A stretch of DNA of 64,000 bases, from the NCBI GenBank assembly GCA_009469585.1, contig SSXW01000004.1, forward strand, positions 222,495 through 286,494. Direction: 5' to 3'. This document shows, piece by piece, positions 23,829 to 33,938 of the stretch. The stretch is from Dechloromonas sp. Dech2017. GTDB lineage: Bacteria > Pseudomonadota > Gammaproteobacteria > Burkholderiales > Rhodocyclaceae. The position numbers and the translations under genes were made by a program. The number at the start of each line of letters is the position of its first letter. The first letter of the stretch is position 1. A model generated the notes under the pieces. That model was given only the letters and a program-made list of their open reading frames with translations. It did not search any database and had not been told where the DNA came from.

Positions 23829-25196
23829 TCAGTGCAGGCGGCTGACCTGTCGCGGAAAGGGTTGGGCGGCCTTGATCGATTCGGGCAGGGTTTGCATGGC
23901 GACGACGGCCTCCTCGCGACTGGTGAAATCGCCGAAAATTACCCCGACCCGATCCCGGCCGGACAGGCTGGAGCGGTAGGCGCGAACGTTTTCCGGATCG
24001 AGAGCGGTGGTGGCACGGGCGAGAAAGCCCTCGATCTCCCCGGTATTGCCGGCATCGGTGGCAAGCAACTGGATGAAGTAATGGTTGCGCGGTGCCTGGT
24101 CGATCCATTCTTCATAAGCGCTCATGTGCCGGCGGGTCAGCGGGCCGAAGCGGATATTTTCCGGGTCGCCGCGCTGGGCATTGTTGACCAGCGGGAGCGT
24201 TGGCGGCTTCTTGCCAGGCAAGGCGAGTGGCTGTTTTTCCACTGGCGGCGCTTCACCGCTTTCGTTGCCCGCCGGCAAGCGATCCTTGAAGCCGACGCCG
24301 AGCGCTACAAGTAGCGCGGCAAGGCCGGCCCCGGTCAGTGGCCACAGCCAGGGCCTGGCTTGCCCCCGGGGGGCGGCGTGGAGGGGCGAGAAGCGGGCGT
24401 CCTGAACGGCGATGTCAATTTCCCTAGTGGCCACTTGATGGCTGCCATGCGAGAAGGCGGCGAGCAGCGCCTTGTCGGCCAGGATGTTGATGCGCCGCGA
24501 CAGGCCTTCGGAAACCCGGGCGATGGTGTCGATCGCCTCGCCAGAAAATGGATTGGGGCCGTGATAGCCGGCGGCGCGCAGACGGAACTCGATGTAGGCC
24601 GCGACATCGTCGCGTTTGAGAGGGGACAGGCTGAAATGCTGGGTAATCCGCTCGCGCAATTGCCGCATGTCATTGGCGGCCAGGCGCTCATCGAGTTCCG
24701 GCTGGGCGAAAAGGGTGATCTGCAGCAGCTTGCTGGCTTTCGATTCCAAATTGGAAAGCAGGCGAATCTCTTCCAGCGATTCGGCCGGCATGGCGTGGGC
24801 CTCGTCGATCAGCAGGACGACTCGTTTACCTTCGGCGTAGCGGGCGATCAGGGTTTCCTGCAGGGCGCGGGTCAGCGAATGCGTGGCCTTGCCTTCAGTC
24901 GGGATGCCCAGTTCGTCGGCGATGGCGCCAAGGATTTCCTGGCGGGAGAGCGACGGGTTGGCCAGGTAGAGCGATTCGACGTTTTTCGGCAGGCGCTCGA
25001 GCAGCATGCGGCAGAGCATGGTCTTGCCGCTGCCCACCTCGCCGGTGATGGTGACGATACCTTCGTCCTGGGTGATGGCGTAGATCAGTGCCTCGAGGGT
25101 CGGCCCGCGGTTGGCGCCAGTGAAGAAGAAGTCGGTATGCGGCGTGATGCGGAAGGGCGCCTCGCGCAGCCCGAAATATTCGAGATAAAGGCTCAT
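23829..25196 (-). CDS. mshM: MshM, ExeA-type ATPase with C-terminal SPOR-like domain
   Basis: A 455-residue protein. Residues 1-270 are an ExeA/GspA-type AAA ATPase (YFGLREAPFRITPHTDFFF, Walker A GEVGSGKT, Walker B VVLLIDEAHAMP, sensor-type RLLSNLES). One membrane helix lies at ~282-305 (WPLTGAGLAALLVALGVGF). The periplasmic tail ends with a SPOR-like domain (~375-450, HYFIQLLATDAGNTGEIEGF... VGVIFGDFTSREEAV). ExeA-like proteins help place secretins by binding peptidoglycan; here a SPOR module would do that job. Overlaps the regulator gene by ATGA. Confidence 0.88.
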   Translation of the reverse strand: MSLYLEYFGLREAPFRITPHTDFFFTGANRGPTLEALIYAITQDEGIVTITGEVGSGKTMLCRMLLERLPKNVESLYLANPSLSRQEILGAIADELGIPTEGKATHSLTRALQETLIARYAEGKRVVLLIDEAHAMPAESLEEIRLLSNLESKASKLLQITLFAQPELDERLAANDMRQLRERITQHFSLSPLKRDDVAAYIEFRLRAAGYHGPNPFSGEAIDTIARVSEGLSRRINILADKALLAAFSHGSHQVATREIDIAVQDARFSPLHAAPRGQARPWLWPLTGAGLAALLVALGVGFKDRLPAGNESGEAPPVEKQPLALPGKKPPTLPLVNNAQRGDPENIRFGPLTRRHMSAYEEWIDQAPRNHYFIQLLATDAGNTGEIEGFLARATTALDPENVRAYRSSLSGRDRVGVIFGDFTSREEAVVAMQTLPESIKAAQPFPRQVSRLH

Positions 25197-26614
25197 TGAC
25201 GGTTTCGGCCTTCCAGTCGGTTGTAGAGGGTGGTGCGGTTGATGCCGAGCCGGCGGGCGGCCTGGCTCATGTTGCCGTTGCTCAGTTCGATGGCGGTGTC
25301 GATGTAGCAGCGCTGCCAGAGTTCAAGCGTCGTATCGAGGTTGATGCGGGTCGCCTTTTCCAGGTGCTGGCGGGCCGCTTGCCTGACGTTCTCTGGGTTG
25401 TCCGCGGCCAGTCCGTTCGGGTCGGCGGCCGGTTCGGGAATGTCGAGATAGTCGAATTCGGCGCGCAACTGGTCGGCGGAAACCTCCTTGCCGGCGTGAC
25501 GAGCGGTCAGGCGGATGACGATGTTGCGCAGTTCGCGCACATTGCCGGGAAAACCGTAGTCGAGCCACAGCGATTGGGCAGCCGGGGCGAGCCGGAAGGG
25601 CTCGGCGAGAACCTGGGCGGCGCTGGTCTTGCGGAAATGCTCGAGCAGCAGCAAGCGATCCAGCCCTGTTTCGCGCAGCGAGGGGACGGATACCGTGAAC
25701 ACCGACAGCCGGTGGAAGAGGTCGGCACGGAATCGACCGGCACGCATTTCCTGGCGCAGGTCGCGGTTGGTGGCGGCAATGATGCGGGCTGTCGATACCC
25801 GAGTCTGGGTTTCGCCGACGCGCTGGTATTCGCCGTTTTCGAGTACGCGCAGCAGCTTGGGTTGCAGTTCCAGCGGCAGTTCGCCGATTTCGTCGAGAAA
25901 CAGCGTGCCGCTGTCGGCATCCTCGAAATAGCCGGCCTTGGCCGCGCTGGCGCCGGTGAAGGCGCCCTTGGCGTAGCCGAACAGCGTCGGTTCGAGCAGG
26001 GTTGGGGAAATGGCGGCGCAGTTCAGCGCCAGGAAGGGTTTGTCGCGGCGCTCGGTCAGGCGGTGCAGGTAGTGGCTGGCGACGATGTCCTTGCCGCTGC
26101 CCGATTCGCCTTCGATCAGCACCGGGTAGGCGAGGTTGGCATATTGGCCGAGTTGCAGGCGCAGTCGCTGCATCGGCAGGCTTTCGCCGATCAGTCCGGT
26201 GTTTCTCGCGTCGGCACTCGGGTTGCCGAAGCGCAGGGCTTGCTGGAAGAGTTGATCGAGGCTGCCCGGGTCGCAGGGCTTGCCGACGAAGTCGACGGCC
26301 CCCAGGGTGCGGGCATGACAGGCATTTTCGTCGTCGTTCTGCCCGGAGAGCACGATGATTTTCATTTCCGGAGACAGGGCCAGCAGGTCGCTGATCAGCG
26401 CGAAGCCCTCGTCGGGGCGGTGGGGGTGAGGCGGGAGGCCGAGGTCGATGAGAGCCAGTTGCGGCGGCTGACGCAGTTGTCGTAGCAGGGCCTGGGCATG
26501 CGGCCGGGAATGGCTGGTAATGACGTCGTAGTCGCGAGCGAAGGCGAAGCTGAGCGATTCGGTAATCAGTGAGTCGTCGTCGACGATCAGCAGGAGCGGC
26601 TTGGCAAGTGACAA
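25193..26614 (-). CDS. Sigma-54-dependent response regulator (PrsR/NtrC-like)
   Basis: A 473-residue protein. The receiver domain (1-120) has LLLIVDDDS, phospho-acceptor ALIDLGLPP, and KP in FVGKPCDP. The AAA+ domain (~145-375) has Walker [10 protein letters not shown] and GAFTGA, the sigma-54 contact. A Fis-type HTH ends the chain (~435-470, [22 protein letters not shown]). The DLGLPP...EGF and ENAC...GAVDF patterns resemble PrsR regulators. No ATG fits; TTG at 26614 gives [15 protein letters not shown]. As first gene of the pilus operon it may control that operon or the lone prepilin. Its kinase is likely the orphan HDxKN kinase at 8.9 kb. Confidence 0.88.
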   Translation of the reverse strand: MSLAKPLLLIVDDDSLITESLSFAFARDYDVITSHSRPHAQALLRQLRQPPQLALIDLGLPPHPHRPDEGFALISDLLALSPEMKIIVLSGQNDDENACHARTLGAVDFVGKPCDPGSLDQLFQQALRFGNPSADARNTGLIGESLPMQRLRLQLGQYANLAYPVLIEGESGSGKDIVASHYLHRLTERRDKPFLALNCAAISPTLLEPTLFGYAKGAFTGASAAKAGYFEDADSGTLFLDEIGELPLELQPKLLRVLENGEYQRVGETQTRVSTARIIAATNRDLRQEMRAGRFRADLFHRLSVFTVSVPSLRETGLDRLLLLEHFRKTSAAQVLAEPFRLAPAAQSLWLDYGFPGNVRELRNIVIRLTARHAGKEVSADQLRAEFDYLDIPEPAADPNGLAADNPENVRQAARQHLEKATRINLDTTLELWQRCYIDTAIELSNGNMSQAARRLGINRTTLYNRLEGRNRQ

Positions 26615-26644
26615 GAGCGCAACATTCCAAATGAAATTTGTTGG

Positions 26645-26650
26645 ATTATA
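26645..26650 (-). promoter_or_regulatory. Candidate -10 box for the pilus operon
   Basis: Minus-strand TATAAT (GGCTATAATCC) about 30 bp upstream of the regulator's TTG start. I see no good -35 at normal spacing (TTGCAG is 20 bp away), so activity is uncertain. Confidence 0.4.
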
Positions 26651-26719
26651 GCCTCGCCGTTTTCCTGTGGCTGCAAGCGCTTCTGATAAAATCGACCGAC
26701 TTTTTTCTGGGAAAGTACT

Positions 26720-27532
26720 TTGTCCGACGACATTCTGGTCGATATCGAGAACCTGCACTTCACTTATGACGACAGGCCGGTGCTGCAGGGAATCAACATG
26801 AAGATTCCGCGCGGCAAGCTGGTGGCGATCATGGGCGGGTCCGGTTGTGGCAAGACGACGCTGTTGCGCTGCATAGGCGGACAGTTGCGGCCGACCGGCG
26901 GTCGCGTTCGCCTTGAGAAGCACCAGGTTTGCGAAATGTCGCAGGGCGAGTTGTACCGGCTGCGCAGGCGAATGGGCATGCTGTTCCAGTTTGGCGCCTT
27001 GTTTACCGACATGTCGGTGTTTGAAAACGTGGCCTTCCCGATGCGCGAGCACACCGACATGTCGGATGAAATGATCCGCGATCTGGTCCTGATGAAACTC
27101 GAGGCGGTTGGCTTGCGTGGCGCCCACAAGCTGATGCCGGCCGAGCTGTCGGGCGGCATGGCGCGGCGGGTGGCCCTGGCCCGGGCGTTGGCCCTCGATC
27201 CCATGCTGGTCATGTACGACGAGCCGTTTACCGGGCTTGATCCGATCGGCCTGGGTGTTATCGGCCAGTTGATTCGCAAGCTGAACAGCGCACTGGGGAC
27301 GACCTCGATCATGGTCACCCATGACATTCAGGAGTCGTTGCTGATTGTCGACTACATCTTTTTCATGAATGGCGGCCGGGTCGTCGCTCAGGGCACGCCG
27401 GATGAAATCCGGGCGTCGAAGGATCCTTTCGTGCATCAGTTCGTGCATGCCGAGGCTGACGGGCCGGTGCATTTCGATTATCCGGCGCCAGCCGTGGCCA
27501 AGGAATTCTTGCCCGGAGTGACCCATGCTTAG
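26720..27532 (+). CDS. mlaF: MlaF, ATPase of the phospholipid transport ABC complex
   Basis: A 270-residue ABC ATPase starting at TTG behind GGGAAAG. Motifs: Walker A GGSGCGKTT, signature AELSGGMARRVALARAL, Walker B LVMYDEPFTGLDP, and the switch His in VTHDIQES. The SGGM signature and MRRRMGMLFQFGALFTDM stretch are typical of Mla/Mkl ATPases. It powers MlaFEDB, which moves phospholipids between membranes to keep outer-membrane asymmetry. First gene of mlaFEDACB; overlaps mlaE by 8 bp. Confidence 0.95.
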   Translation: MSDDILVDIENLHFTYDDRPVLQGINMKIPRGKLVAIMGGSGCGKTTLLRCIGGQLRPTGGRVRLEKHQVCEMSQGELYRLRRRMGMLFQFGALFTDMSVFENVAFPMREHTDMSDEMIRDLVLMKLEAVGLRGAHKLMPAELSGGMARRVALARALALDPMLVMYDEPFTGLDPIGLGVIGQLIRKLNSALGTTSIMVTHDIQESLLIVDYIFFMNGGRVVAQGTPDEIRASKDPFVHQFVHAEADGPVHFDYPAPAVAKEFLPGVTHA

Positions 27533-28319
27533 CCCGGTCGAGTTGATTCGGAAATTGGGGCATGCGACGGTCGACCGCATCTGGCGGCTGGGTTTCGTCA
27601 CCCGTTTTTTCTGGGCCTTGCTGACCCATTCCGGAACGTCCTTCCGGCGCCTGCACCTGACGGTGCGCGAACTCTACTTCAGCGGGGTCATGTCGCTGCT
27701 GATCATCATCGTGTCGGGCTTGTTCGTCGGGTTGGTGCTCGGCTTGCAGGGCTACGAAACCCTGCAGCGCTATGGTTCGACCGAGGCGCTCGGCATTCTC
27801 GTCGCGTTGTCGCTGACTCGCGAGCTCGGCCCGGTCGTTGCCGGCTTGCTGTTTGCCTCGCGTGCCGGTTCGTCGGTGACGGCCGAAATCGGGCTGATGA
27901 AGACGACCGAGCAGTTGAAGGCGATGGACATGATGGCGGTCAATCCGATCGCCCGGGTCGTCGCGCCGCGCTTCTGGGGCGGGGTGATTTCGATGCCGCT
28001 GCTGGCCGCGCTGTTTTCGGCCATGGGGATACTTGGCGGCTGGCTGATCGGGGTCGTCTTCATCGGCGTCGACGAGGGGGCCTTCTGGTCGCAGATGCAG
28101 GCCAGCGTCGATTTTCGCTACGACATCCTGAATGGCGTGATCAAGAGCGTCATCTTCGGCATCGCGGTATCGCTGATCGCCGTTTTCGAGGGTTACGATT
28201 CGGTGCCGACGGCGGAAGGGGTGTCGCGGGCGATCACGCGAACCGTGGTGACCTCCGCGCTGACCATTCTGGCGCTCGATTTTGTTTTGACTTCGTTCAT
28301 GTTCCGGGGAAATTCATGA
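27525..28319 (+). CDS. mlaE: MlaE, permease of the phospholipid transport ABC complex
   Basis: A 264-residue MlaE-family permease with an amphipathic N-terminal helix and five or six membrane helices (near 55-80, 95-115, 150-180, 200-225, 240-262). Family patterns include SLTRELGPVVAGLLFASRAG and AEIGLMKTTEQLKAMDMM. It is the membrane core of MlaFEDB. Overlaps mlaF (8 bp) and mlaD (ATGA). Confidence 0.95.
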   Translation: MLSPVELIRKLGHATVDRIWRLGFVTRFFWALLTHSGTSFRRLHLTVRELYFSGVMSLLIIIVSGLFVGLVLGLQGYETLQRYGSTEALGILVALSLTRELGPVVAGLLFASRAGSSVTAEIGLMKTTEQLKAMDMMAVNPIARVVAPRFWGGVISMPLLAALFSAMGILGGWLIGVVFIGVDEGAFWSQMQASVDFRYDILNGVIKSVIFGIAVSLIAVFEGYDSVPTAEGVSRAITRTVVTSALTILALDFVLTSFMFRGNS

Positions 28320-28786
28320 ACCGTACTGTTCTTGACCTGTGGGTCGGTGTTTTCGTGGCGATCGGCATTGCTGCGCTGCTTTTTCTGGCCCTCAAGGTCG
28401 GCAACCTTTCCTCGGCGCACCTGTCCGAGACGTATGTGCTTGAAGCCAAGTTTGATAATATCGGCGGGCTCAAGGTGCGGGGGCCGGTGAAGAGTGCCGG
28501 CGTGGTGGTCGGTCGCATTGCCGACATCCGGTTCGATGGTTCGACCTACGAGGCCGTGGTCAGCATGACCATAGACGGCCGCTACCGTTTCCCCCGGGAT
28601 ACGTTTGCGGCAATCTATACCGCCGGTTTGCTCGGCGAGCAGTACATCGGTTTCGACGTGGGTGGCGACGACAAGATGCTGCAGCCTGGCGAAACCATTT
28701 CAAAGACGCAGTCGGCGGTTGTTCTCGAGAAATTGATCAGCCAGTTTTTATTTAGCAAGGCAGCAGACGGACAGGACAAGAAATGA
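28316..28786 (+). CDS. mlaD: MlaD, MCE-domain lipid-binding protein
   Basis: A 156-residue protein with one N-terminal membrane helix (~8-28, WVGVFVAIGIAALLFLALKV) and a single MCE domain (~38-115). The MCE signature is present: FDNIGGLKVRGPVKSAGVVVG, and YTAGLLGEQYIGFDVGG. MlaD forms a periplasmic hexamer ring with a hydrophobic pore. Flanked by ATGA overlaps. Confidence 0.94.
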   Translation: MNRTVLDLWVGVFVAIGIAALLFLALKVGNLSSAHLSETYVLEAKFDNIGGLKVRGPVKSAGVVVGRIADIRFDGSTYEAVVSMTIDGRYRFPRDTFAAIYTAGLLGEQYIGFDVGGDDKMLQPGETISKTQSAVVLEKLISQFLFSKAADGQDKK

Positions 28787-29508
28787 CGAAAAGTCTCGGC
28801 TTATCTGTAATGCGTATCGGTCGGCAGGTCGCCGTTGGCGGGTGGGTCGCCCTCCTGTTGGCGGGCAGCGCCGCGGCCCAGGATGGGGCCAAGGATCCGT
28901 ACGAGGGGTTCAATCGCTCGATGTTCGCCGTGCATGAGGCCATCGACAAGTATGCGGCCAAGCCGGTCGCCCAGGTTTACGACAATGTCGCCCCGTTGCC
29001 GGTCAAGATGGGGGTTGGCAACTTTTTCGGCAATGCCGGCGATCTGTGGATCGGCGTCAATAACGCCATGCAGGGCAAGTTCGGCAGTGCTGGTATCGAT
29101 TTGGGGCGTCTGCTGATCAATTCGACGGTCGGGATTTTCGGCCTGTTCGACGTGGCCAGCGAGTTGGGCCTGGAAAAGCATGACGAGGATTTCGGCCAGA
29201 CCCTGGCCGTCTGGGGGGTCAGTGATGGTCCCTATTTCTTCTGGCCGGTGATCGGGCCGCGCTACCTGCGCGATACCGGTGGCTGGGGGGTCGACGTGCT
29301 GGTTGACCCGATCGCCACGACCCGCCCGGTGTCGGCGCGTAACGGCATGGCTGCTTTGCGCTTCGTCGATATCCGGGCCGGGTTGCTGCCGGCCGACAAG
29401 GTCGTCGAGGAAGCAGCGTTGGACAAGTACGCCTACATCCGGGCTGCCTACCAGCAGCGCCGCCGCAACCAGATTTTCGATGGCCGCCCGCCGCGGCTGG
29501 ATGACTGA
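28783..29508 (+). CDS. mlaA: MlaA/VacJ outer-membrane phospholipid removal protein, no lipobox
   Basis: A 241-residue VacJ-family protein: DPYEGFNRSMFAVHEAIDKY, VGNFFGNAGDLWIGVNNAM, NSTVGIFGLFDVASELGLE, and the DFGQTLAVWGVSDGPYF block. The N-terminal hydrophobic stretch (GGWVALLLAGSAAAQDGAKD) is a signal peptide, but there is no cysteine at the expected lipobox. This MlaA would therefore be cleaved by signal peptidase I and held in the membrane only by its ring-shaped hydrophobic belt. It lies inside the mla operon, the usual Betaproteobacterial arrangement. Confidence 0.93.
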   Translation: MTKSLGLSVMRIGRQVAVGGWVALLLAGSAAAQDGAKDPYEGFNRSMFAVHEAIDKYAAKPVAQVYDNVAPLPVKMGVGNFFGNAGDLWIGVNNAMQGKFGSAGIDLGRLLINSTVGIFGLFDVASELGLEKHDEDFGQTLAVWGVSDGPYFFWPVIGPRYLRDTGGWGVDVLVDPIATTRPVSARNGMAALRFVDIRAGLLPADKVVEEAALDKYAYIRAAYQQRRRNQIFDGRPPRLDD

Positions 29509-29523
29509 TCGTTCAGATTGCCG

Positions 29524-30141
29524 ATGATGAAGAAGCTATTCGCCCTGTTTTTTGCTGCCTTGCTGGCCGGCTCCGTTGTTGCCCAGGAGGCCCCGGATGC
29601 GCTGGTTCAGCGCGTCACCGAAGAGGTGCTCGACATTGTCCGCAAGGATGTCGACATCCAGAACGGCAACGCCAACAAGGTGGTCGATCTCGTCGACCGC
29701 AAGGTGCTGCCCCATTTCAATTTCCATCGCATGACGGCGCTGGCCCTGGGCAAGGAGTGGCGCAAGGCCAGTCCGCAGCAGCGTGACCAGCTGACCGCCG
29801 AGTTCAGGACCCTGCTGGTGCGTACCTATTCGAACGCCCTGACCGGCTACAAGAACCAGAAGGTGGTGTTCAAACCCTTCCGCATGGCGCCCGGCGAGAC
29901 CGATGTGCTGGTCCGTACCGAGGTGCTGCAACCAGGCAGCAAGCCGGTGCAGCTCGATTACGGTTTGGAAAAGGGCGACAACGGCTGGAAGGTGTATGAC
30001 GTCGTGGTGGCCGGGATCAGCCTGGTGACCAATTATCGCGACCAGTTCACCACCGAGGTGCGCAACGGTGGCATTGACGGCCTGATCGCCTCGATTGCCG
30101 CCAAGAACAAGTCCATCGAAGCCAAGTCCGAAAAGAAATGA
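29524..30141 (+). CDS. mlaC: MlaC, periplasmic phospholipid shuttle
   Basis: A 205-residue Tol-Tol-Ttg2D-family protein with a signal peptide (MMKKLFALFFAALLAGSVVA) and a mature domain with VLPHFNFHRMTALALGKEWR and TYSNALTGYKNQKVVFKPF. It carries phospholipid between MlaA and MlaD. Two tandem ATG codons (29524, 29527) and an upstream TTG are possible starts; the ATG pair gives the better signal peptide. Overlaps mlaB by ATGA. Confidence 0.93.
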   Translation: MMKKLFALFFAALLAGSVVAQEAPDALVQRVTEEVLDIVRKDVDIQNGNANKVVDLVDRKVLPHFNFHRMTALALGKEWRKASPQQRDQLTAEFRTLLVRTYSNALTGYKNQKVVFKPFRMAPGETDVLVRTEVLQPGSKPVQLDYGLEKGDNGWKVYDVVVAGISLVTNYRDQFTTEVRNGGIDGLIASIAAKNKSIEAKSEKK

Positions 30142-30419
30142 TCGAACGGGAGGCCGGGCGCCTGGTGGTCACGGCGCCGATGACCATGGCCAATGCGCGC
30201 GGCCTGCTGGCCGCCGGTTGCTCGGCTTTGCAGCCCGGCGAGCAGGTCTTCGATTTTTCCCAGGTGACCGAGGCCGATTCCTCGGCGGTGGCGGTCATGC
30301 TCGGTTGGCTGCGGGCGGCCGGATCGTCGCGGTCGACCGTCAAATTTGCCCAAATTCCCAAAGGCGTGCTGTCGCTGGCCGAGCTGTACGGCGTTGTCGA
30401 CCTCCTGCCCCGCGCCTAG
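30138..30419 (+). CDS. mlaB: MlaB, STAS-domain subunit
   Basis: A 93-residue STAS protein with the helix-capping Ser motif (FSQVTEADSSAVAVMLGWLR). MlaB binds MlaF and is needed for complex stability and ATPase activity. A dispersed repeat copy (30328-30360) encodes the SSRSTVKFAQIPKG segment between two elements of the fold, where STAS domains normally have a similar strand, so the copy is tolerated or coincides with native sequence. It follows mlaC by ATGA overlap. Confidence 0.88.
   Translation: MIEREAGRLVVTAPMTMANARGLLAAGCSALQPGEQVFDFSQVTEADSSAVAVMLGWLRAAGSSRSTVKFAQIPKGVLSLAELYGVVDLLPRA
30328..30360 (+). repeat. Dispersed A-rich repeat, copy F (inside mlaB)
   Basis: CGCGGTCGACCGTC, then AAATTTGCCC and AAATTCCC. 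A diverged copy in sense orientation; the weakest evidence is that STAS domains could encode this stretch anyway. Confidence 0.45.
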
Positions 30420-30428
30420 GGGCCGCCC

Positions 30429-31148
30429 ATGGTTCCCGCCGTTTCCATCGTTGACGTCGTCAAGCGCTTTGGTTCGCTGCAAGCGCTGGCCGGCGTGTCA
30501 CTGGCCATCGAGCCCGGCGAGTTCTTCGGTCTGCTCGGTCCCAACGGGGCCGGCAAGACGACGCTGATCTCGTCGCTGGCTGGACTCTTGCGTCCGGATT
30601 CCGGTTCGATCCAGGTGCTCGGTCACGATGTCATCCGGGATTTTCGCGAGGCCAGGCGCCTGCTCGGCGTGGTGCCGCAGGAACTGGTCTTCGATCCCTT
30701 CTTCAATGTCCGGGAGACGCTGCGCATCCAGTCGGGGTATTTCGGCATCCGCACGAACGACGACTGGATCGACGAGATCCTCCACAACCTCGACCTGACG
30801 AGCAAGGCCGAGGTCAACATGCGTCGCCTGTCGGGCGGCATGAAGCGTCGCGTGCTGGTCGCCCAGGCCCTGGTGCACAAGCCGCCGGTCATCGTCCTCG
30901 ACGAGCCGACGGCCGGCGTCGATGTCGAGCTGCGCCAGGGGCTGTGGCAGTTCATCCGCCGCCTGAACGGCGAGGGCCATACCATCATCCTGACCACGCA
31001 TTATCTCGAAGAGGCCGAGGCGCTGTGCAACCGCATCGCGCTGATGAAGCTGGGGCGGGTGATCGCCCTCGATACCACCGCCAACCTGATGGCGGCCCAT
31101 CCCGGCGCTTCGCTGGAGGCGGTTTTCGTGCGGACCCTGCAGCAGTGA
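30429..31148 (+). CDS. ABC exporter ATPase (YadG-like)
   Basis: A 239-residue ABC ATPase: Walker A GPNGAGKTTLI, signature RRLSGGMKRRVLVAQAL, Walker B VIVLDEPTAGVDVELR, switch TTHYLEEAEALC. These match the ABC-2 subfamily (YadG/NodI/CcmA type). It overlaps the next permease gene by GTGA and is conserved downstream of mla genes in Betaproteobacteria. Substrate unknown. Confidence 0.9.
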   Translation: MVPAVSIVDVVKRFGSLQALAGVSLAIEPGEFFGLLGPNGAGKTTLISSLAGLLRPDSGSIQVLGHDVIRDFREARRLLGVVPQELVFDPFFNVRETLRIQSGYFGIRTNDDWIDEILHNLDLTSKAEVNMRRLSGGMKRRVLVAQALVHKPPVIVLDEPTAGVDVELRQGLWQFIRRLNGEGHTIILTTHYLEEAEALCNRIALMKLGRVIALDTTANLMAAHPGASLEAVFVRTLQQ

Positions 31149-31897
31149 TCGGCTTTCTCACCCTGTTCGAGAAGGAATTCCTGCGCTTCTGGAAGGTCGC
31201 CTTCCAGACGGTGGCGGCGCCGGTGCTGACGGCGCTGCTCTACCTGCTGATTTTCGGCCATGTGCTCGACGACCACGTCCAGGTGCACGGCGTCCGCTAC
31301 ACCGCCTTCCTGGTGCCCGGCCTGGTCATGATGCAGGTGCTGCAGAATGCTTTCGCCAACTCGTCGTCCAGCCTGATCCAGGCCAAGATCACCGGTTCCA
31401 TCGTCTTCGTGTTGCTGCCCCCCATTCCCTACAGCGTCTTTTTCTCCGCCTACGTGCTGGCGGCCGTCGTGCGCGGTCTGCTGGTCGGCATCGGCGTGCT
31501 GCTGGCGACGCTGTGGTTCGCCGAGCTGAAAGTGGTGGCGCCGCTGTGGATCGTGCTCTTTTCCGTGCTCGGCGGCGGGCTTTTCGCGGCCCTCGGCATC
31601 ATCGCCGGCATCTGGTCCGAGAAGTTCGACCAGCTGGCCGGTTTCCAGAATTTCCTGATCATGCCGCTGACCATGCTGTCCGGCGTCTTCTACTCGATTT
31701 ACACACTGCCTGCATTCTGGCAGCACGTGTCGCATTACAATCCCGTTTTTTACATGATCGACGGCTTCCGTTATGGCTTTTTCGGCGTCTCCGACGTAGC
31801 GCCCGAAATCAGCCTGGCGGTCGTCGCTGCCTGCTTCCTCGCCGTGTCGCTGCTGACGCTGAGCCTGTTAAAGCGGGGCTGGAAGTTAAGAGGCTGA
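31145..31897 (+). CDS. ABC-2 type permease (YadH-like)
   Basis: A 250-residue protein with six membrane helices and the ABC-2 pattern (VPGLVMMQVLQNAFANSSSS, then LIMPLTMLSGVFYSIYTLP). The start is GTG, fixed by the GTGA overlap with the ATPase stop. It pairs with the YadG-like ATPase as an exporter of unknown substrate. Confidence 0.9.
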   Translation: MIGFLTLFEKEFLRFWKVAFQTVAAPVLTALLYLLIFGHVLDDHVQVHGVRYTAFLVPGLVMMQVLQNAFANSSSSLIQAKITGSIVFVLLPPIPYSVFFSAYVLAAVVRGLLVGIGVLLATLWFAELKVVAPLWIVLFSVLGGGLFAALGIIAGIWSEKFDQLAGFQNFLIMPLTMLSGVFYSIYTLPAFWQHVSHYNPVFYMIDGFRYGFFGVSDVAPEISLAVVAACFLAVSLLTLSLLKRGWKLRG

Positions 31898-31899
31898 AC

Positions 31900-33391
<1,492 letters not shown>

Positions 33392-33411
33392 CCGCGTGGC
33401 GCGACATGGTG

Positions 33412-33443
33412 GATTTTCGCCATTTTTTGCCGTTGACCGCAGA
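33412..33443 (-). repeat. Dispersed A-rich repeat, copy G (murA-csp intergenic)
   Basis: On the minus strand: TCTGCGGTCAACGGC, then AAAAAATGGCG and AAAATC. A clear intergenic copy with the AAC variant of the core. A second TTGACCGC lies 35 bp upstream at ~33399. Confidence 0.7.
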
Positions 33444-33608
33444 AATGTAAAAAAATGCTTGGCGTATTCCGAATGCTGGCCCATACTCGCGGCTCGGGAT
33501 TTCCAGGCAGTGTTTTGTTCCTGCGCCGTACCACGGTTTGTCAGCTCCTCGGTCTTGGTTCTCGTGATTTTGTGGCGCAAGCCCGGTTAATTTTTAAGGA
33601 AGCTTCAA

Positions 33609-33815
33609 ATGGCAACTGGTACCGTTAAATGGTTCAATGACTCCAAGGGTTTTGGTTTCATTTCCCCGTCCGAAGGTGGTGAAGACCTCTTCGCCCACTT
33701 CTCTGCAATTCAAGGCAATGGTTTCAAGACCCTGGCCGAGAACCAGAAGGTCACCTTCGACGTCGTCACCGGCCCCAAGGGCAAGCAGGCTGCCAACATC
33801 CGCCCGGCCGAATAA
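33609..33815 (+). CDS. Cold-shock protein, CspA family
   Basis: A 68-residue cold-shock domain protein with both RNA-binding motifs: KGFGFISP (RNP1) and DLFAHFSAI (RNP2). AAGGAAG lies 7 bp upstream of the ATG. About 160 bp between the repeat copy and the start could hold the long structured leader typical of csp mRNAs, but I see no defined element there. An intrinsic terminator follows, so it is monocistronic. Confidence 0.95.
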   Translation: MATGTVKWFNDSKGFGFISPSEGGEDLFAHFSAIQGNGFKTLAENQKVTFDVVTGPKGKQAANIRPAE

Positions 33816-33840
33816 GCTCGCGGATTAGCCTGTATCGAGA

Positions 33841-33870
33841 AAGCCCGGCTTGCCGGGCTTTTTGCTTTTT
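33841..33870. terminator. Intrinsic terminator after the cold-shock gene
   Basis: Perfect 9-bp stem AAGCCCGGC / GCCGGGCTT with a 2-base loop, followed by TTTGCTTTTT. It lies 26 bp after the csp stop. Confidence 0.88.
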
Positions 33871-33938
33871 GGGCGGCGGGCGAAGGGGGGGCTGCCGCTT
33901 TGCGGTAAAATCCCCCTCTTTGTCCGCGAGAGTTGCCC

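Noticed and set aside
26680..26712. AAAATCGACCGACTTTTTT upstream of mlaF as a repeat copy
   Set aside because: It lacks the GCGGTC core and the order of blocks does not match; more likely promoter and leader sequence of mlaF.
26615..27601. Extension of the sigma-54 regulator frame upstream through mlaF
   Set aside because: The receiver domain starts right after TTG 26614; the upstream part is antisense to mlaF and has no similarity to regulators.
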